Positions 40,269-50,010 of a stretch of DNA of 54,878 bases are shown here, in pieces. A program made the translations under genes and the position numbers. Position 1 is the first letter of the stretch. Every line of letters starts with the position of its first letter. Under the pieces are notes generated by a model, which made no database searches, had not been told where the DNA came from, and worked only from the letters and a program-made list of their open reading frames with translations. The stretch comes from Gemmatimonadota bacterium (GTDB lineage Bacteria; Gemmatimonadota; Gemmatimonadetes; Gemmatimonadales; Gemmatimonadaceae): NCBI GenBank assembly GCA_016871915.1, contig VHBP01000008.1, positions 1 to 54,878 on the forward strand, given 5' to 3'.

Positions 40269-41195
40269 ATGACCACCGCGACGTCGGGCACGGCGGCGGG
40301 GTCAGGGACCGCGCTCGCGGTCCTACTCGACGGATTGATCGATTACGCGGGGCTCTTCCCGCCGGCCGCACTCCCGATGCCAGAGGCGGTCGCGGCCTAT
40401 GCGCGCTATGCGATCGGTGCGGATCGCGCGATGCTCGGGCGATTCGTCGTACCGGCGGCGCGCCTCGTGGAGTTCACGGCGGCGGTCGATGCGTTGCCGC
40501 ATGGTGCGCCGACGCCACGCGCGCCGTGGCGGCTCAGTGTGCTCGCTGCGGCGAGTGAGGCGCCGGTGCTGCATGAGTGGTCGGCGACCTATGGAGCCTG
40601 CCTCACGATCGACACGGTGGAGGCGAAGGCGGGGTCGATCGACGAGATCGCCGTGCTCGCCGGTGCCTTCGGGGCGGGGGTGACGGTCTATGTCGAGCTC
40701 CCGGTGCGTGAGGATCCCACCTCGCTCGTCGCCGCGCTCGCCGCGTATGGATTGCGCGCGAAGATCCGCACCGGTGGAGTGACCCCTGATGCTTTCCCCG
40801 CGCCGGCGGAGGTCGTGCGGTTCCTCGCGGCCTGCGTGCGCGCCGGTGTGCCGTTTAAGGCGACCGCTGGGCTGCATCATCCGCTCCGTGGTGAATATCC
40901 GCTCACCTATGCGGCCGATGCGCCACGCGGCACGATGTATGGCTACCTGAACGTCTTCCTCGCGGCGGCGTTGCTCTGGATGGGGGTCGCCCAGGACGAG
41001 GTGTCGGCGCTCCTTGAGGAGCGCGACGCGCGGGCGATCACCGTCGAGCCGACGCGGATCACCTGGCGTGGGCATCAGCTCGATACGGCGACACTGACTC
41101 AGGTGCGTGCTGCCTTCGCGGGTTCGTTCGGCTCCTGTTCCTTCGAAGAGCCGGTGCAGGAGCTCGCACCTCTCATGACCGCTGGGAGTCGTTGA
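40269..41195 (+). CDS. Protein of unknown function encoded next to fumarylacetoacetase
   Basis: A 308-residue soluble protein, starting at ATG 40269, 7 bases after the ispH stop. It opens LLDGLIDYAGLFPPAALPMP, has alternating strands and helices (VTVYVELPVREDPTS, AKIRTGGVTPDAFPAP) and a striking FKATAGLHHPLRGEYPLTY near the C-terminal third, compatible with a TIM-barrel-like fold. I do not recognise a named family. The next gene (fahA) begins 2 bases after its stop, so a role in tyrosine or homogentisate breakdown is a reasonable inference. Confidence 0.7.
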   Translation: MTTATSGTAAGSGTALAVLLDGLIDYAGLFPPAALPMPEAVAAYARYAIGADRAMLGRFVVPAARLVEFTAAVDALPHGAPTPRAPWRLSVLAAASEAPVLHEWSATYGACLTIDTVEAKAGSIDEIAVLAGAFGAGVTVYVELPVREDPTSLVAALAAYGLRAKIRTGGVTPDAFPAPAEVVRFLAACVRAGVPFKATAGLHHPLRGEYPLTYAADAPRGTMYGYLNVFLAAALLWMGVAQDEVSALLEERDARAITVEPTRITWRGHQLDTATLTQVRAAFAGSFGSCSFEEPVQELAPLMTAGSR

Positions 41196-41197
41196 CG

Positions 41198-42508
41198 ATG
41201 CTCGACCAGACGCATGATCTCAAGCTCACCTCGTGGGTATCGTCGGCGCAGGCCGCCGGCACCGACTTCCCAATCCAGAATCTGCCGTTGGGGGTGTTCG
41301 CGGCCGCCGATGGTCGCGTGGGGCTTGGTGTGGCGATCGGGGATCAGGTGCTCGATCTCCACGTCGCGCGTGATGCGGGGCTGCTCGCGGGACTCTCCGC
41401 CGAGATTGAGGCGACGCTCGAGGGGCGTACGCTCAACGCGTTGATCGCGCTCGGACGTCCAGCGCTCGCGGCGGTGCGCGTGGCGGTGCAGGGGGTGCTG
41501 CGTGCTGACACCGATGCCGGGCGCGCGGCTCAGCGGGTGCCGGGTCTGCTCCACCCGATGTTGAGCGTGCGCATGCAGCTCCCGTTGGAGATCGGGGACT
41601 ATACCGACTTCTACGCGAGCGTCGATCATGCCACCAACGTCGGATCGATGTTCCGTCCCGAAAACCCGTTGCTGCCGAACTATCGGCATGTGCCGATCGG
41701 GTATCATGGGCGTGCCTCATCGATCGTCCCCACGGGGACGCCGGTGCACCGTCCGATGGGGCAGGTCAGCGCGAAGCCCGAAGGGCCGCCGACCTTCGTG
41801 CCCACCGCGCGTCTCGACTACGAGCTCGAGGTGGGTGCGGTGATCGGGACGGGTAATGCGCTCGGGACCACCGTCCCGCTCGCCGAGGCCGAGTCGCATC
41901 TCGCGGGGCTCGTGCTGGTGAATGATTGGTCGGCGCGCGATGTGCAGGCGTGGGAGTATCAGCCGCTCGGGCCCTTCCTCGCGAAGAACTTCGCGACGAC
42001 GATCTCGCCCTGGGTGGTGACGCTCGATGCGCTCGCGCCCTATCGCGTGCCGGCCCGTGTGCGAACCGCTGCGGAGCCATCGCCGCTACCGTATCTCACC
42101 GATGCGGGGGATCAGGCGCATGGCGGGTTCGATATTACCCTCGAGGTCTGGATCCGCACCGCGCGCATGCGTGAGGCGGGGACACCGGCGGAGCGCCTGA
42201 GCCATGGCAGCTTCGCGCAGATGTATTGGACCTTGGGACAGATGCTCGCGCACCATGCCAGCGGGGGATGCAACCTGCGCCCCGGCGATCTGATCGCGAG
42301 CGGGACCGTCTCCGGGCTGGAGAAATCGTCGCGCGGCTGTCTCCTCGAGCTCACCTGGCGCGGGGCAGAACCGGTGACCTTCTCCAATGGCGAGACGCGC
42401 GCCTTCCTCGCCGATGGGGACGAGGTGATCGTGCGCGGATGGTGTGAGGCGCCGGCGCGCGCGCGGATCGGGTTCGGGGAGTGCCGTGGCGTGGTGGTGG
42501 GCGCCTGA
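41198..42508 (+). CDS. fahA: Fumarylacetoacetase
   Basis: A 436-residue FAH. The N-terminal SH3-like part shows DFPIQNLPLGVF. The catalytic domain shows YTDFYASVDHATNVG (metal-ligand Asp and catalytic His), RPENPLLPNYRHVPIGYHGR, LDYELEVGAVIG, VLVNDWSARDVQAWEYQPLG and SGTVSGLEKSSRG. It splits fumarylacetoacetate into fumarate and acetoacetate, the last step of tyrosine degradation. ATG 41198 was preferred to a TTG two codons upstream. The beta-propeller gene downstream starts inside its 3' end. Other homogentisate-pathway genes are not in this window. Confidence 0.95.
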   Translation: MLDQTHDLKLTSWVSSAQAAGTDFPIQNLPLGVFAAADGRVGLGVAIGDQVLDLHVARDAGLLAGLSAEIEATLEGRTLNALIALGRPALAAVRVAVQGVLRADTDAGRAAQRVPGLLHPMLSVRMQLPLEIGDYTDFYASVDHATNVGSMFRPENPLLPNYRHVPIGYHGRASSIVPTGTPVHRPMGQVSAKPEGPPTFVPTARLDYELEVGAVIGTGNALGTTVPLAEAESHLAGLVLVNDWSARDVQAWEYQPLGPFLAKNFATTISPWVVTLDALAPYRVPARVRTAAEPSPLPYLTDAGDQAHGGFDITLEVWIRTARMREAGTPAERLSHGSFAQMYWTLGQMLAHHASGGCNLRPGDLIASGTVSGLEKSSRGCLLELTWRGAEPVTFSNGETRAFLADGDEVIVRGWCEAPARARIGFGECRGVVVGA

Positions 42509-43368
42509 GACGCCTCCTGATGCTCGTGGCCTTTGCCGCGACCTCGGCGAAGGCGCAGGGTGGGAGCGATCTCTATGTCGCCTCGTTTCACGAAGTCGGC
42601 ACGCATCTGTCGATCGGGCGCCCGGTGAACGTCACCAATCGCGTGGGCTATGACAATCAGCCCACCTTCACCGCTGACGGGCGCGCGCTCCTCTTCACCA
42701 GCATCCGCGAGGATGCGCAGGCCGACATCTGGCGTGTGACCCTCGCGACCGATGCGGTGGAGCGGGTCACGCAGACGACCGAGAGCGAGTACTCTGCCTC
42801 CCGCACGCCGGATGGTCTCGCGATGAGCGTGATCCGGGTGGAGCGTGATTCCACCCAACGACTCTGGCGCTTCCCCTTCGATGGAAGCGCGCCGACGGTG
42901 ATCCTCCCGGCCCTCCGTCCGGTGGGCTACCACGTCTGGGTGAACGAGGCGAACCTCGGGGCCTTCATCCTCGGGGAGCCGAATGCGCTCGTGCTCGCCG
43001 ATCCGCGCACGGGTCGGGTCGATACGCTCGCGCGTGACATCGGACGTGCGCTGGTGCGTGTTCCCGGACGCGAGGCCTTCACCTTCGTGCAGCTCGCCCG
43101 CGATACCAGTTGGATCAGCGAGGTCGACGTGCGCACCCGCACCGTCCGGCGCGTCGCGCCACTCCCGCCGGGCGCTGAATACCACATCTGGACCCCATCG
43201 GGGCAGCTGATCATCACCAGCGGCACTCGGCTCCTGGTACGTGTCCGCGACCAGTGGGATGTGCTGGCTGACTTCGCCCCGGTCGGGGTGCGGGGGATCT
43301 CGCGCATCGCGCTGAGCTCCACCGGCGACCGGATCGCCTTCGTCGCGGCGGACGTGGGCGTGCGATAG
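42481..43368 (+). CDS. Secreted PD40/TolB-like beta-propeller protein
   Basis: A 295-residue protein beginning at GTG 42481 within the last 28 bases of fahA. A short signal peptide (LLMLVAFAATSAKAQ) is followed by propeller blades with the PD40 signature: DNQPTFTADGRALLFTSIRE, YSASRTPDGLAMSVIRV, IALSSTGDRIAFVAA. It would sit in the periplasm and may bind a peptide or sugar. Similar proteins accompany amidohydrolases and peptidases in related genomes. The link to tyrosine breakdown is positional only. Possible TAGGAT -10 for the next gene lies at its 3' end. Confidence 0.78.
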   Translation: MPWRGGGRLRRLLMLVAFAATSAKAQGGSDLYVASFHEVGTHLSIGRPVNVTNRVGYDNQPTFTADGRALLFTSIREDAQADIWRVTLATDAVERVTQTTESEYSASRTPDGLAMSVIRVERDSTQRLWRFPFDGSAPTVILPALRPVGYHVWVNEANLGAFILGEPNALVLADPRTGRVDTLARDIGRALVRVPGREAFTFVQLARDTSWISEVDVRTRTVRRVAPLPPGAEYHIWTPSGQLIITSGTRLLVRVRDQWDVLADFAPVGVRGISRIALSSTGDRIAFVAADVGVR

Positions 43369-43396
43369 GATTGAGTCATCCCTCCCCCTGATCCCG

Positions 43397-43861
43397 ATGC
43401 CTTCCAAGTCCGCCCCCCGTCCTCCCGCCCCCTCCGATCACCCGGTGCGCGATGCCGCCGATGCCCTCTGTCGCGCCGCGCAGGAGAGCTCGCATCAGCA
43501 CGACCGCTTGGCGCGCGTCCTCAAGCATGGGCTCGATGACCTCGAACTCGAAGGCGTGGCCGAGGTCGTCGATCTCTGCGACGGGATCCTCGTGAAGGCG
43601 ACGGCGCGTTACGAGATGGTCGCGGCCGATGGCCGCGCGCGTGATGAGGCGTGGTGGCGCGCGGCGAATGCGCTCTGGATGGCGGCGCGCGAGTACTGCC
43701 GGCGCCACGCCCAGAGCGACGCCGTGGCCACGCGCCTCAAGAAGCATGGCACCAAGGAGCTGAGCGAGATCAGCGTGGAGTACGAACTCGAACTCTCGGC
43801 GCGGATGGCGCTGCGCCAAGCCCTCGCGGGCTACCTCGCGATCAGGCCCGAGGCGGCCTAG
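43397..43861 (+). CDS. Helical protein of unknown function
   Basis: A 154-residue soluble, mostly helical protein (DAADALCRAAQESSHQHDRL, LDDLELEGVAEVVDLCDGIL, DEAWWRAANALWMAAREYCR). It has no signal peptide and no recognised domain. The charge pattern suggests a helical bundle. The last 20 bases overlap the convergent ABC-F gene. A TAGGAT box at 43366-43371 could start its transcript 19 bases before the ATG. Confidence 0.6.
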   Translation: MPSKSAPRPPAPSDHPVRDAADALCRAAQESSHQHDRLARVLKHGLDDLELEGVAEVVDLCDGILVKATARYEMVAADGRARDEAWWRAANALWMAAREYCRRHAQSDAVATRLKKHGTKELSEISVEYELELSARMALRQALAGYLAIRPEAA

Positions 43862-45794
43862 CCACCAGATCCGTCGCCTCGGCCCACGCGGCCATGGCGG
43901 CATCGAGGGCCGCGCGCTCCTTGGCGAGCGCCTGATCGAGGCGAGCGGCCTCGCGCGCCTTCTCCGCACTTCCGTCGTACAGCCCCGGCTCTGCGAGTTG
44001 CGCCTCGAGTTCCGCGACCTTGGCCTCGTGGCGCTGTACGGCACGCTCGGCGTCCTCTGCGGCCCGCTTCTGGGCGCGTCGCGCCGCATGCTCGTCTTCC
44101 TGGCTAGACTCGTTCCGCTTCGCTTTAGACTTCTCCGCCGCGCGCTTGGCCTCGGCGGCGGCCGCATCGGCCTTGGCGGCGTCGGCGACCCGTGTGGCGC
44201 GGTCGGCCTCCCACTCGATGAAGGGACCATCGTAGTCGCGGAGCCGCGTGCCATCGAACCACCAGACGCGCGTGGCGACCTCGCGGAGGAAGGCGCGGTC
44301 GTGGCTGACGAGGAGGACCGTCCCCTCGTATTCGTCGAGGGCATCTTCGAGCGCTTCGATGTTCTCGACGTCGAGGTGGTTGGTCGGCTCGTCGAGGACG
44401 AGAAGGTTCGCGTGCGAGAGGGTGATGAGCGCCATCGCCATGCGCGCGCGCTCGCCGCCGCTCAACGTCCCGATCTCACGGAAGACCTCGTCGCCGCTGA
44501 AGCCGAAGGCGCCGAGGTGGTTCTGCACCGCGCCACGGCTCCAGAGGGGCCGCTGATCGAGGATCGCGTCCATCAGCGATTTGCGGAGCGGGAGGTCAGC
44601 GAGGTCCTGTCGGAACCAGGCGGGGGTGATCGATGAGCCGACCTTGGCCTCACCGGCCGCCGGCGTGCGATCACCGAGGATCGTCGAGATGAACGAGGTC
44701 TTCCCCGCGCCATTGGGACCGATGAGGGCGACGAAGTCATTGCGGCGGATCACCGCGGTGAAGTCCTCGACGAGGGTGTGGTCCGGGACCTCAACACGGA
44801 GGTCCTTCACCGCGATCACCTGGTCACCACCGCGCTCCGCGGGCTCGAACCGCAGCGACATCGCGGCGGGATCGCCGGGGGGTGGGGCGAGGCGGGGGAG
44901 GCGCTCGAGGCGCTTCCGCTTCCCCTTGGCCTGGAAGGAGTTCACGCCGGCGAGGTTCCGGCGGATGTACTCCTCCTCCTTCTTCACGTAGGCGATCTGC
45001 TTCTGCAGCTCGCGCTCGCGCGTGAGTCGACGCTCGGCGCGCTGCGGGACGAACTGCGAGTAGTTCCCCTTGTACCATTCGCCACTGCGTCCTTCGATGT
45101 GCAGGACGTGCGTGCAGATGGCATCGAGGAAGGCGCGGTCGTGGGAGACGACGAGGATCGTCTCGTCACACTCGCGGAGCCAATCCTGCAGCCAGGTGGT
45201 GGTGTCGAGATCGAGGTGGTTGGTCGGCTCGTCGAGCATCAGGAGGTCGGCGGGCGCGATCAGCTGCGCGGCGAGGCCGACGCGGCCGCGCTCCCCACCC
45301 GAGAGCGAGGCGACGAGACGCGTCTTCGATTCCTCGGCGTCGAAGCCGAGCCCCTGGAGCACCGCGTCGACGCGGGCGTGATAGACGTAGCCCCCGAGGT
45401 CGGCGAAGCGCTCTTGGTCCCGACCGAACTTCTCGAGGAACTCGTCGGTGACCGACTCCCCCATCTCCCCGAGCTGCATCGCCTGGTCGGCGATCGATTG
45501 TTCGAGGGCGATCACCTCACGCCAGGCTGCGGCGGCGGCCTGCCAGACCGTGGTCGCGCCCTCGAAGGCACGGTGCTGGTCGAGGAGGGCGTGCCGAAGC
45601 CCCGGCTTGCGCGCGACATTCCCTGCGGTGGGGGCGAGATCGCCGGTGATGACCTTGAAGAGCGAGGACTTCCCGGCGCCGTTGCGCCCGATGATCCCCC
45701 AGCGATCGCCATCCCCGACGGTGAAGGTGATGTCCTTTAGGAGTTCGGTGGCGCCGAAGGAGATCCCGACGCCGGACATCGAGAGGACGCTCAT
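43842..45794 (-). CDS. ABC-F family ATPase
   Basis: A 650-residue protein with two ABC domains and no membrane segments. Domain 1 shows GIIGRNGAGKSSLFKVITG, LSGGERGRVGLA and LLMLDEPTNHLD. Domain 2 shows ALIGPNGAGKTSFISTILG, LSGGERARMAMA and LLVLDEPTNHLD. The interdomain linker carries basic residues (GKRKRLERLPRLAPPPGDP), and the C-terminus is a Lys/Glu coiled coil. ABC-F proteins act on ribosomes, in translation or in resistance; this one resembles Uup/EttA-like housekeeping members. The ATG overlaps the TGA of the upstream acyl-CoA dehydrogenase (ATGA at 45794-45791). Confidence 0.92.
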   Translation of the reverse strand: MSVLSMSGVGISFGATELLKDITFTVGDGDRWGIIGRNGAGKSSLFKVITGDLAPTAGNVARKPGLRHALLDQHRAFEGATTVWQAAAAAWREVIALEQSIADQAMQLGEMGESVTDEFLEKFGRDQERFADLGGYVYHARVDAVLQGLGFDAEESKTRLVASLSGGERGRVGLAAQLIAPADLLMLDEPTNHLDLDTTTWLQDWLRECDETILVVSHDRAFLDAICTHVLHIEGRSGEWYKGNYSQFVPQRAERRLTRERELQKQIAYVKKEEEYIRRNLAGVNSFQAKGKRKRLERLPRLAPPPGDPAAMSLRFEPAERGGDQVIAVKDLRVEVPDHTLVEDFTAVIRRNDFVALIGPNGAGKTSFISTILGDRTPAAGEAKVGSSITPAWFRQDLADLPLRKSLMDAILDQRPLWSRGAVQNHLGAFGFSGDEVFREIGTLSGGERARMAMALITLSHANLLVLDEPTNHLDVENIEALEDALDEYEGTVLLVSHDRAFLREVATRVWWFDGTRLRDYDGPFIEWEADRATRVADAAKADAAAAEAKRAAEKSKAKRNESSQEDEHAARRAQKRAAEDAERAVQRHEAKVAELEAQLAEPGLYDGSAEKAREAARLDQALAKERAALDAAMAAWAEATDLVARPPRA

Positions 45795-47578
45795 GTATCC
45801 GTCGGAGTAGGGACGGTGAGATCGCCGGTCTCGAGCGCGCGGGTGGCGATCGCACGAGCCGCATCGTCGGCGTTCCGCTCGAGTGCCCGGATCGCCCGAC
45901 GTGTGCGCCGCATCGCCATCGGGATGAAGAAGCGGGCGACCTCGAGGTCCGCCGCGGCCTCCTTCTCGCCCACGCGTCCGATGACCGCGGTCACGCGCGA
46001 GAGCACCGCCGTCGCGAGGTAGATGTCGATCGCCGCATTCGCCATCCGCTCGTGCAGGAACTGCCGCTCGATGATCGTCTTGCCATGCTCGATCAACGCC
46101 TTCTCGACTGCGAGGGCGAGGGCGTGGATGTTCTCCGCCACGAGCTCCCCTTCCTCGGCGAGGGTGGGGTGGACCTTCGTGAAGCTCGGCTTCACCACGG
46201 TGCGCTTCACGCGTCCCGTGAGATAGCTGGAGATCGCGCCGAGGGAGTGGAGCGGATCCTTGAACGCCTTCCCGACGGCCTTGAGCTCCTCGCCGGGCTG
46301 CTGCAGTCCCATGAGCGCGATGAGGGCGCGGAGGACCTCGTTGGTCCCTTCGAAGATCATGTTGATGCGGGAGTCGCGCAGCGCGCGCTCGTACGGATAC
46401 TCCTTGGAGTAGCCGATCCCGCCGGCGATCTGCATCGCCTCGCTCGCGGTCCGGAAGGCGAGCTCCGACGCGTAGATCTTGCACGCTGCGGTCTCGAGGG
46501 AGAAGTCGACGCCCCCACGGTCGACCATCCCGGCGCAGAGCATCCACGCTGAATCCATGGCGTAGCAGTCGGCGGCAGCGGCGGCGAACTTCCGCTGAAT
46601 CATCTCGAAGGAGCCGATCGGGCGTCCGAACTGCTCTCGCTCCTTGGCATGCGCGAGAGCGAGCTTCATCATCTCGCGCGTCCCACGCGTCGAACCGGCC
46701 GAGAGGCCGAGGCGACCGGAGTTGAGGATCTCGAGGGCGATCTTGAAGCCACCGCCGACCTCACCGAGGAGGTTCTCCGCCGGGACCCGCACGTTCTCGA
46801 AGGTGATCGTGCGCGTGTCGCTTCCCTTGATCCCCATCTTCTCCTCGACCTTCCCCAGGGAGATACCGGGGGCGTGGGCATCGACGATGAAGGCGGTGAC
46901 GCGCTGCTTCACCACGCCATCGATGGTGACGGAAGCCTTCGCGAAGACGGTGAGGACGCCGGCATAGCCCGCGTTGGAGATCCAGATCTTGGCGCCATTC
47001 AGGAGGTAGTGCGACCCATCCTCGCTGGGGACGGCGGTGGTGCGCATCGCCTGCGCGTCGGAGCCAGAGCCCGCCTCGGTGAGGCAGAAGGCCCCGATGC
47101 ACTCGCCACTCGCGCACTTCGGGAGCCACTGCTGCTTCTGCGCCTCGGTGCCGAAGAGGATGATCCCCTTGATCCCGATGCTCTGGTGCGCACCGAAGTA
47201 GACGGCGAGCGCGGCATCGTGTGCGCCGATCTCCCCGAAGACACGATTGAAGACCATCGCGGAGGCACCGAAGCCACCGTATTGCTCGGGGATGTTGAGC
47301 CCCATGAGACCGAGCTCGGCCATCCCGTGGCGCACCGCGTCGGGGAAGCGGCCGTCGTGATCGATCTGCGCACTGTCGAGGGTATCTGCAGCCCAGGTGC
47401 GGAAGGCGTCGAGGATCGCCGCGAGCGATTCCTTCTCCTCTGCGGAGGGCTCGGGGAAGGGGAAGATCAGCTCCTCGCGGATCTCACCGAGGAAGACCCC
47501 GCGGGTGAACGAGGGGTGATGATCGGGGTCGGCGAGGTGGGACGCGGCGGTGGCGTGGGCGGGGGCGGCGGTGGTCAT
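45791..47578 (-). CDS. Acyl-CoA dehydrogenase, long (VLCAD/ACAD9-like) form
   Basis: A 595-residue flavoenzyme. The N-terminal, middle and C-terminal ACAD domains are visible: CLTEAGSGSDAQAMRT (FAD-binding), WISNAGYAGVLTVFAKA, SAGSTRGTREMM, and IAGGIGYSKEYPYERALRDS with IFEGTNEVLR near the end. The catalytic base is probably the Glu of IFEGT or of YPYERALRD, depending on subgroup. An extra C-terminal helical region of about 150 residues follows, as in membrane-associated VLCAD types. It introduces the trans-2,3 double bond in beta-oxidation. ABC-F follows in a 4-base overlap. Confidence 0.92.
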   Translation of the reverse strand: MTTAAPAHATAASHLADPDHHPSFTRGVFLGEIREELIFPFPEPSAEEKESLAAILDAFRTWAADTLDSAQIDHDGRFPDAVRHGMAELGLMGLNIPEQYGGFGASAMVFNRVFGEIGAHDAALAVYFGAHQSIGIKGIILFGTEAQKQQWLPKCASGECIGAFCLTEAGSGSDAQAMRTTAVPSEDGSHYLLNGAKIWISNAGYAGVLTVFAKASVTIDGVVKQRVTAFIVDAHAPGISLGKVEEKMGIKGSDTRTITFENVRVPAENLLGEVGGGFKIALEILNSGRLGLSAGSTRGTREMMKLALAHAKEREQFGRPIGSFEMIQRKFAAAAADCYAMDSAWMLCAGMVDRGGVDFSLETAACKIYASELAFRTASEAMQIAGGIGYSKEYPYERALRDSRINMIFEGTNEVLRALIALMGLQQPGEELKAVGKAFKDPLHSLGAISSYLTGRVKRTVVKPSFTKVHPTLAEEGELVAENIHALALAVEKALIEHGKTIIERQFLHERMANAAIDIYLATAVLSRVTAVIGRVGEKEAAADLEVARFFIPMAMRRTRRAIRALERNADDAARAIATRALETGDLTVPTPTDT

Positions 47579-47661
47579 GGCAGGCTTGTCGGGTGGAGAT
47601 AGATGAAAGGTACCCGGACCGGTGGGTTGCGTGCCGAGGCGTGTCGTTCGAGGTTGCGGGC

Positions 47662-48810
47662 ATGTCGATGACTCCGTTCTCGCAGCTCGAGGTCGTCCAG
47701 GAGGGGGGCGCGGCCTCCCTCGCCTGGGTCCGCGATCACCTCCCTTCCGTCCTGCAGGGGATGGGACCCTTCGGCGTCGCCTGGTGGCAGTGGCTGGCGC
47801 TCCTCCTCTTGGTCCCGGCGGGGGCGACCCTCGGGGTGCTGCTCGTCCGCCCCGTGCAGGTGGCGCTCCGGCGAGTCGTGGCGACCACCCCGACCGAGCT
47901 CGATGACCTCCTCGTCGACGCCTCGCGCGGTCCGATCATCCTGCTCGTCGGTGTCCTCGCCTCGCGCATCCTGATCGGGTGGGTGGCGTTGGCCAAGGCG
48001 CCACTGGGCCATGTGGTCGATCTCCAGCAGGCGCTGCTGGTGGTCGCCTTCTTCTGGGCCCTGCTGCGACTGGTCGGGGTCGTCGAGCGGACGGCGCCGG
48101 CGAGCGCTTGGGTCAGGCAGTATCCGGCGATGCGGTCGCTGATCCCGCTCGGCGCGCGGATCGCCCGGGTCCTCCTCGTCGTCCTCGCCGTGCTCAGCAT
48201 CGCGACGGTCTTCGGCTACCCCGTCATCACGATCCTCGCGGGGCTCGGGATCGGTGGGATCGCGCTCGCGTTGGCCGCGCAGAAATCGCTGGAGAATCTC
48301 TTCGGGTCGCTCTCGATCGGGGTCGATCAGCCTTTCCGTGTCGGCGACCCGGTGAACATCGAGGGGATCGAGGGGGAGGTCGAGGCGATCGGGCTGCGGT
48401 CGACGCGGATCCGGACGGCCGAGCGAACGGTGGTGAGCCTTTCGAATGGGCGGCTCGCGGAGATGCGCTCCGAGAACTTCGGGGAGCGGGATCGCTTTCG
48501 TTTCCGCACCGTCCTCTCGCTCGACCTCGCGACCGCGCCCGAGCAGCTGGAGCGGGTGCGCGATGGGATCGACGCCCTGCTCAGGGCACATCCCAAGACC
48601 TGGTCGGAGGGGGTGCAGGTCCGACTGATCGGGCTCTCTGCCGCCTCGATCGATCTCGAGGTGGTCTGTTGGGTCACGACCCGTCAGGGGCCGGAGTTCA
48701 AGCAGGTCCGCGAGCAGTTTCTCTTGGGCATCTTGCGACTCGTGCGCGAGTCGGGGGTGCACTTCGCCGCGCCACCGAGCCCCGCGCCGCCGCCGCCCAT
48801 CGCGCACTGA
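47662..48810 (+). CDS. MscS-family mechanosensitive channel
   Basis: A 382-residue membrane protein starting at ATG 47662. It has about five hydrophobic segments, then the pore helix ILAGLGIGGIALALAAQKSL, and a cytoplasmic beta domain beginning LFGSLSIGVDQPFRVGDPVN with VVSLSNGRLAE. These are hallmarks of MscS. It releases solutes when membrane tension rises. The C-terminal cytoplasmic part is of ordinary length and ends in a Pro-rich tail (PPSPAPPPPIAH). The adjacent NRAMP-like gene converges with a 12-base gap. Confidence 0.9.
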   Translation: MSMTPFSQLEVVQEGGAASLAWVRDHLPSVLQGMGPFGVAWWQWLALLLLVPAGATLGVLLVRPVQVALRRVVATTPTELDDLLVDASRGPIILLVGVLASRILIGWVALAKAPLGHVVDLQQALLVVAFFWALLRLVGVVERTAPASAWVRQYPAMRSLIPLGARIARVLLVVLAVLSIATVFGYPVITILAGLGIGGIALALAAQKSLENLFGSLSIGVDQPFRVGDPVNIEGIEGEVEAIGLRSTRIRTAERTVVSLSNGRLAEMRSENFGERDRFRFRTVLSLDLATAPEQLERVRDGIDALLRAHPKTWSEGVQVRLIGLSAASIDLEVVCWVTTRQGPEFKQVREQFLLGILRLVRESGVHFAAPPSPAPPPPIAH

Positions 48811-48822
48811 TCGATCGGTGGG

Positions 48823-50010
48823 TCAGCGCAGGAGTGCGGGGAGGTCGCGCACCAGCACATAGCCGCCCGCCGCGGTCATCACGAGTGCGACGAGGAGTCC
48901 GAGTCCGGTGAGCCAGCGAGGATGCCGATAGGCGCCAACGTTCGCCGGTCGCTGTGCGGCTGCGAGCATCGCGGCGAGGCCGAGTGGGAGGATGAGTCCA
49001 TTGAGCGCCCCGACCAAGAGCAGCGTCTTCACCGGGCGACCGATCACCACGAACACCGCGGTCGAGAGCGCGATGAACCCGATCACCACGCGGGGCCACT
49101 GTCGGTCGAGCGCGGGATGCAGACTCCGCAGGAACGAGACCGAGGTATACGCCGCGCCGACGACCGAGGTGATCGCCGCGCTCCACATCACGATGCCGAA
49201 GAGCCGATAGCCGAGATCTCCCGTGGCTGCACGAAAGACCGAAGCCGGTGGATTCGCGGGATCGAGCGTGACGCCCTGATGCACCACACCGAGGACGGCG
49301 AGGAAGAGGATGATGCGCATCAGACTCGCGACCCCGATCGCGGTCGCGGCGGAGCGGGTGACCTGCGGCACCGCGGCCGGGCCGGTGACGCCGGCATCGA
49401 TCAATCGATGGGCGCCGGCAAAGGTGATGTAGCCGCCCACCGTCCCACCGACGATCGTCACCACCGAGAGCACATCGATCTGCGTAGGGAACACCGTGCG
49501 GGCGATCGCCTCACCGATCGGGGGACCCGACGCGAGTGCCACGGTCATGGTGAGGGCGATCAACACGAAGCCAAGCCCGATGCTGAAGCGGTCCATCGCG
49601 CGCCCCGCCTCCTTCACGACGAAGAGCCCGATGGCGAGTGCGGCACTCAGCGCGGCGCCGATCGTCACGGGGATGCCCGCGACCACCTCGAGCCCCAAGC
49701 CCGCCCCGGCGACATTCCCGACGTTGAAGGCGAGCCCACCGAGCACCACGAGCACGGTGAGTACGGTCCCGAGCCCCGGCAGCACCGCATCGGCGACGGG
49801 GCCGGCGCGGCGTCCCGAAGCGGCGATCACCCGCCAGATGGTGAGCTGTGCGACGAGATCGATCACGATGCTCGCGAGGATCGCGAAGCCGAAGCTCGCG
49901 CCGAGCTTCTCGGTGAAGACCGCGGTCTGTGTGAGGAACCCCGGCCCCACGGCCGAGGTCGCCATCAGAAAGGCGGCGCCGATCAGCGCCGAACGCGATC
50001 GACCAGACAT
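48823..50010 (-). CDS. NRAMP-family transporter lacking the DPGN motif (YcsG-like)
   Basis: A 395-residue protein with about 11 hydrophobic segments and NRAMP-like organisation. The first helix reads SAVGPGFLTQTAVFTEKLG where metal-transporting NRAMPs have a DPGN motif, and helix 6 lacks the MPH motif (GGTVGGYITFAGAHRL instead). The GPGFLTQT variant resembles the YcsG subgroup found near 5-oxoprolinase genes in Bacillus, so the substrate is probably not Mn2+ or Fe2+. Its 5' end overlaps the upstream symporter gene by 28 bases on the same strand, so they are co-expressed. Confidence 0.82.
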   Translation of the reverse strand: MSGRSRSALIGAAFLMATSAVGPGFLTQTAVFTEKLGASFGFAILASIVIDLVAQLTIWRVIAASGRRAGPVADAVLPGLGTVLTVLVVLGGLAFNVGNVAGAGLGLEVVAGIPVTIGAALSAALAIGLFVVKEAGRAMDRFSIGLGFVLIALTMTVALASGPPIGEAIARTVFPTQIDVLSVVTIVGGTVGGYITFAGAHRLIDAGVTGPAAVPQVTRSAATAIGVASLMRIILFLAVLGVVHQGVTLDPANPPASVFRAATGDLGYRLFGIVMWSAAITSVVGAAYTSVSFLRSLHPALDRQWPRVVIGFIALSTAVFVVIGRPVKTLLLVGALNGLILPLGLAAMLAAAQRPANVGAYRHPRWLTGLGLLVALVMTAAGGYVLVRDLPALLR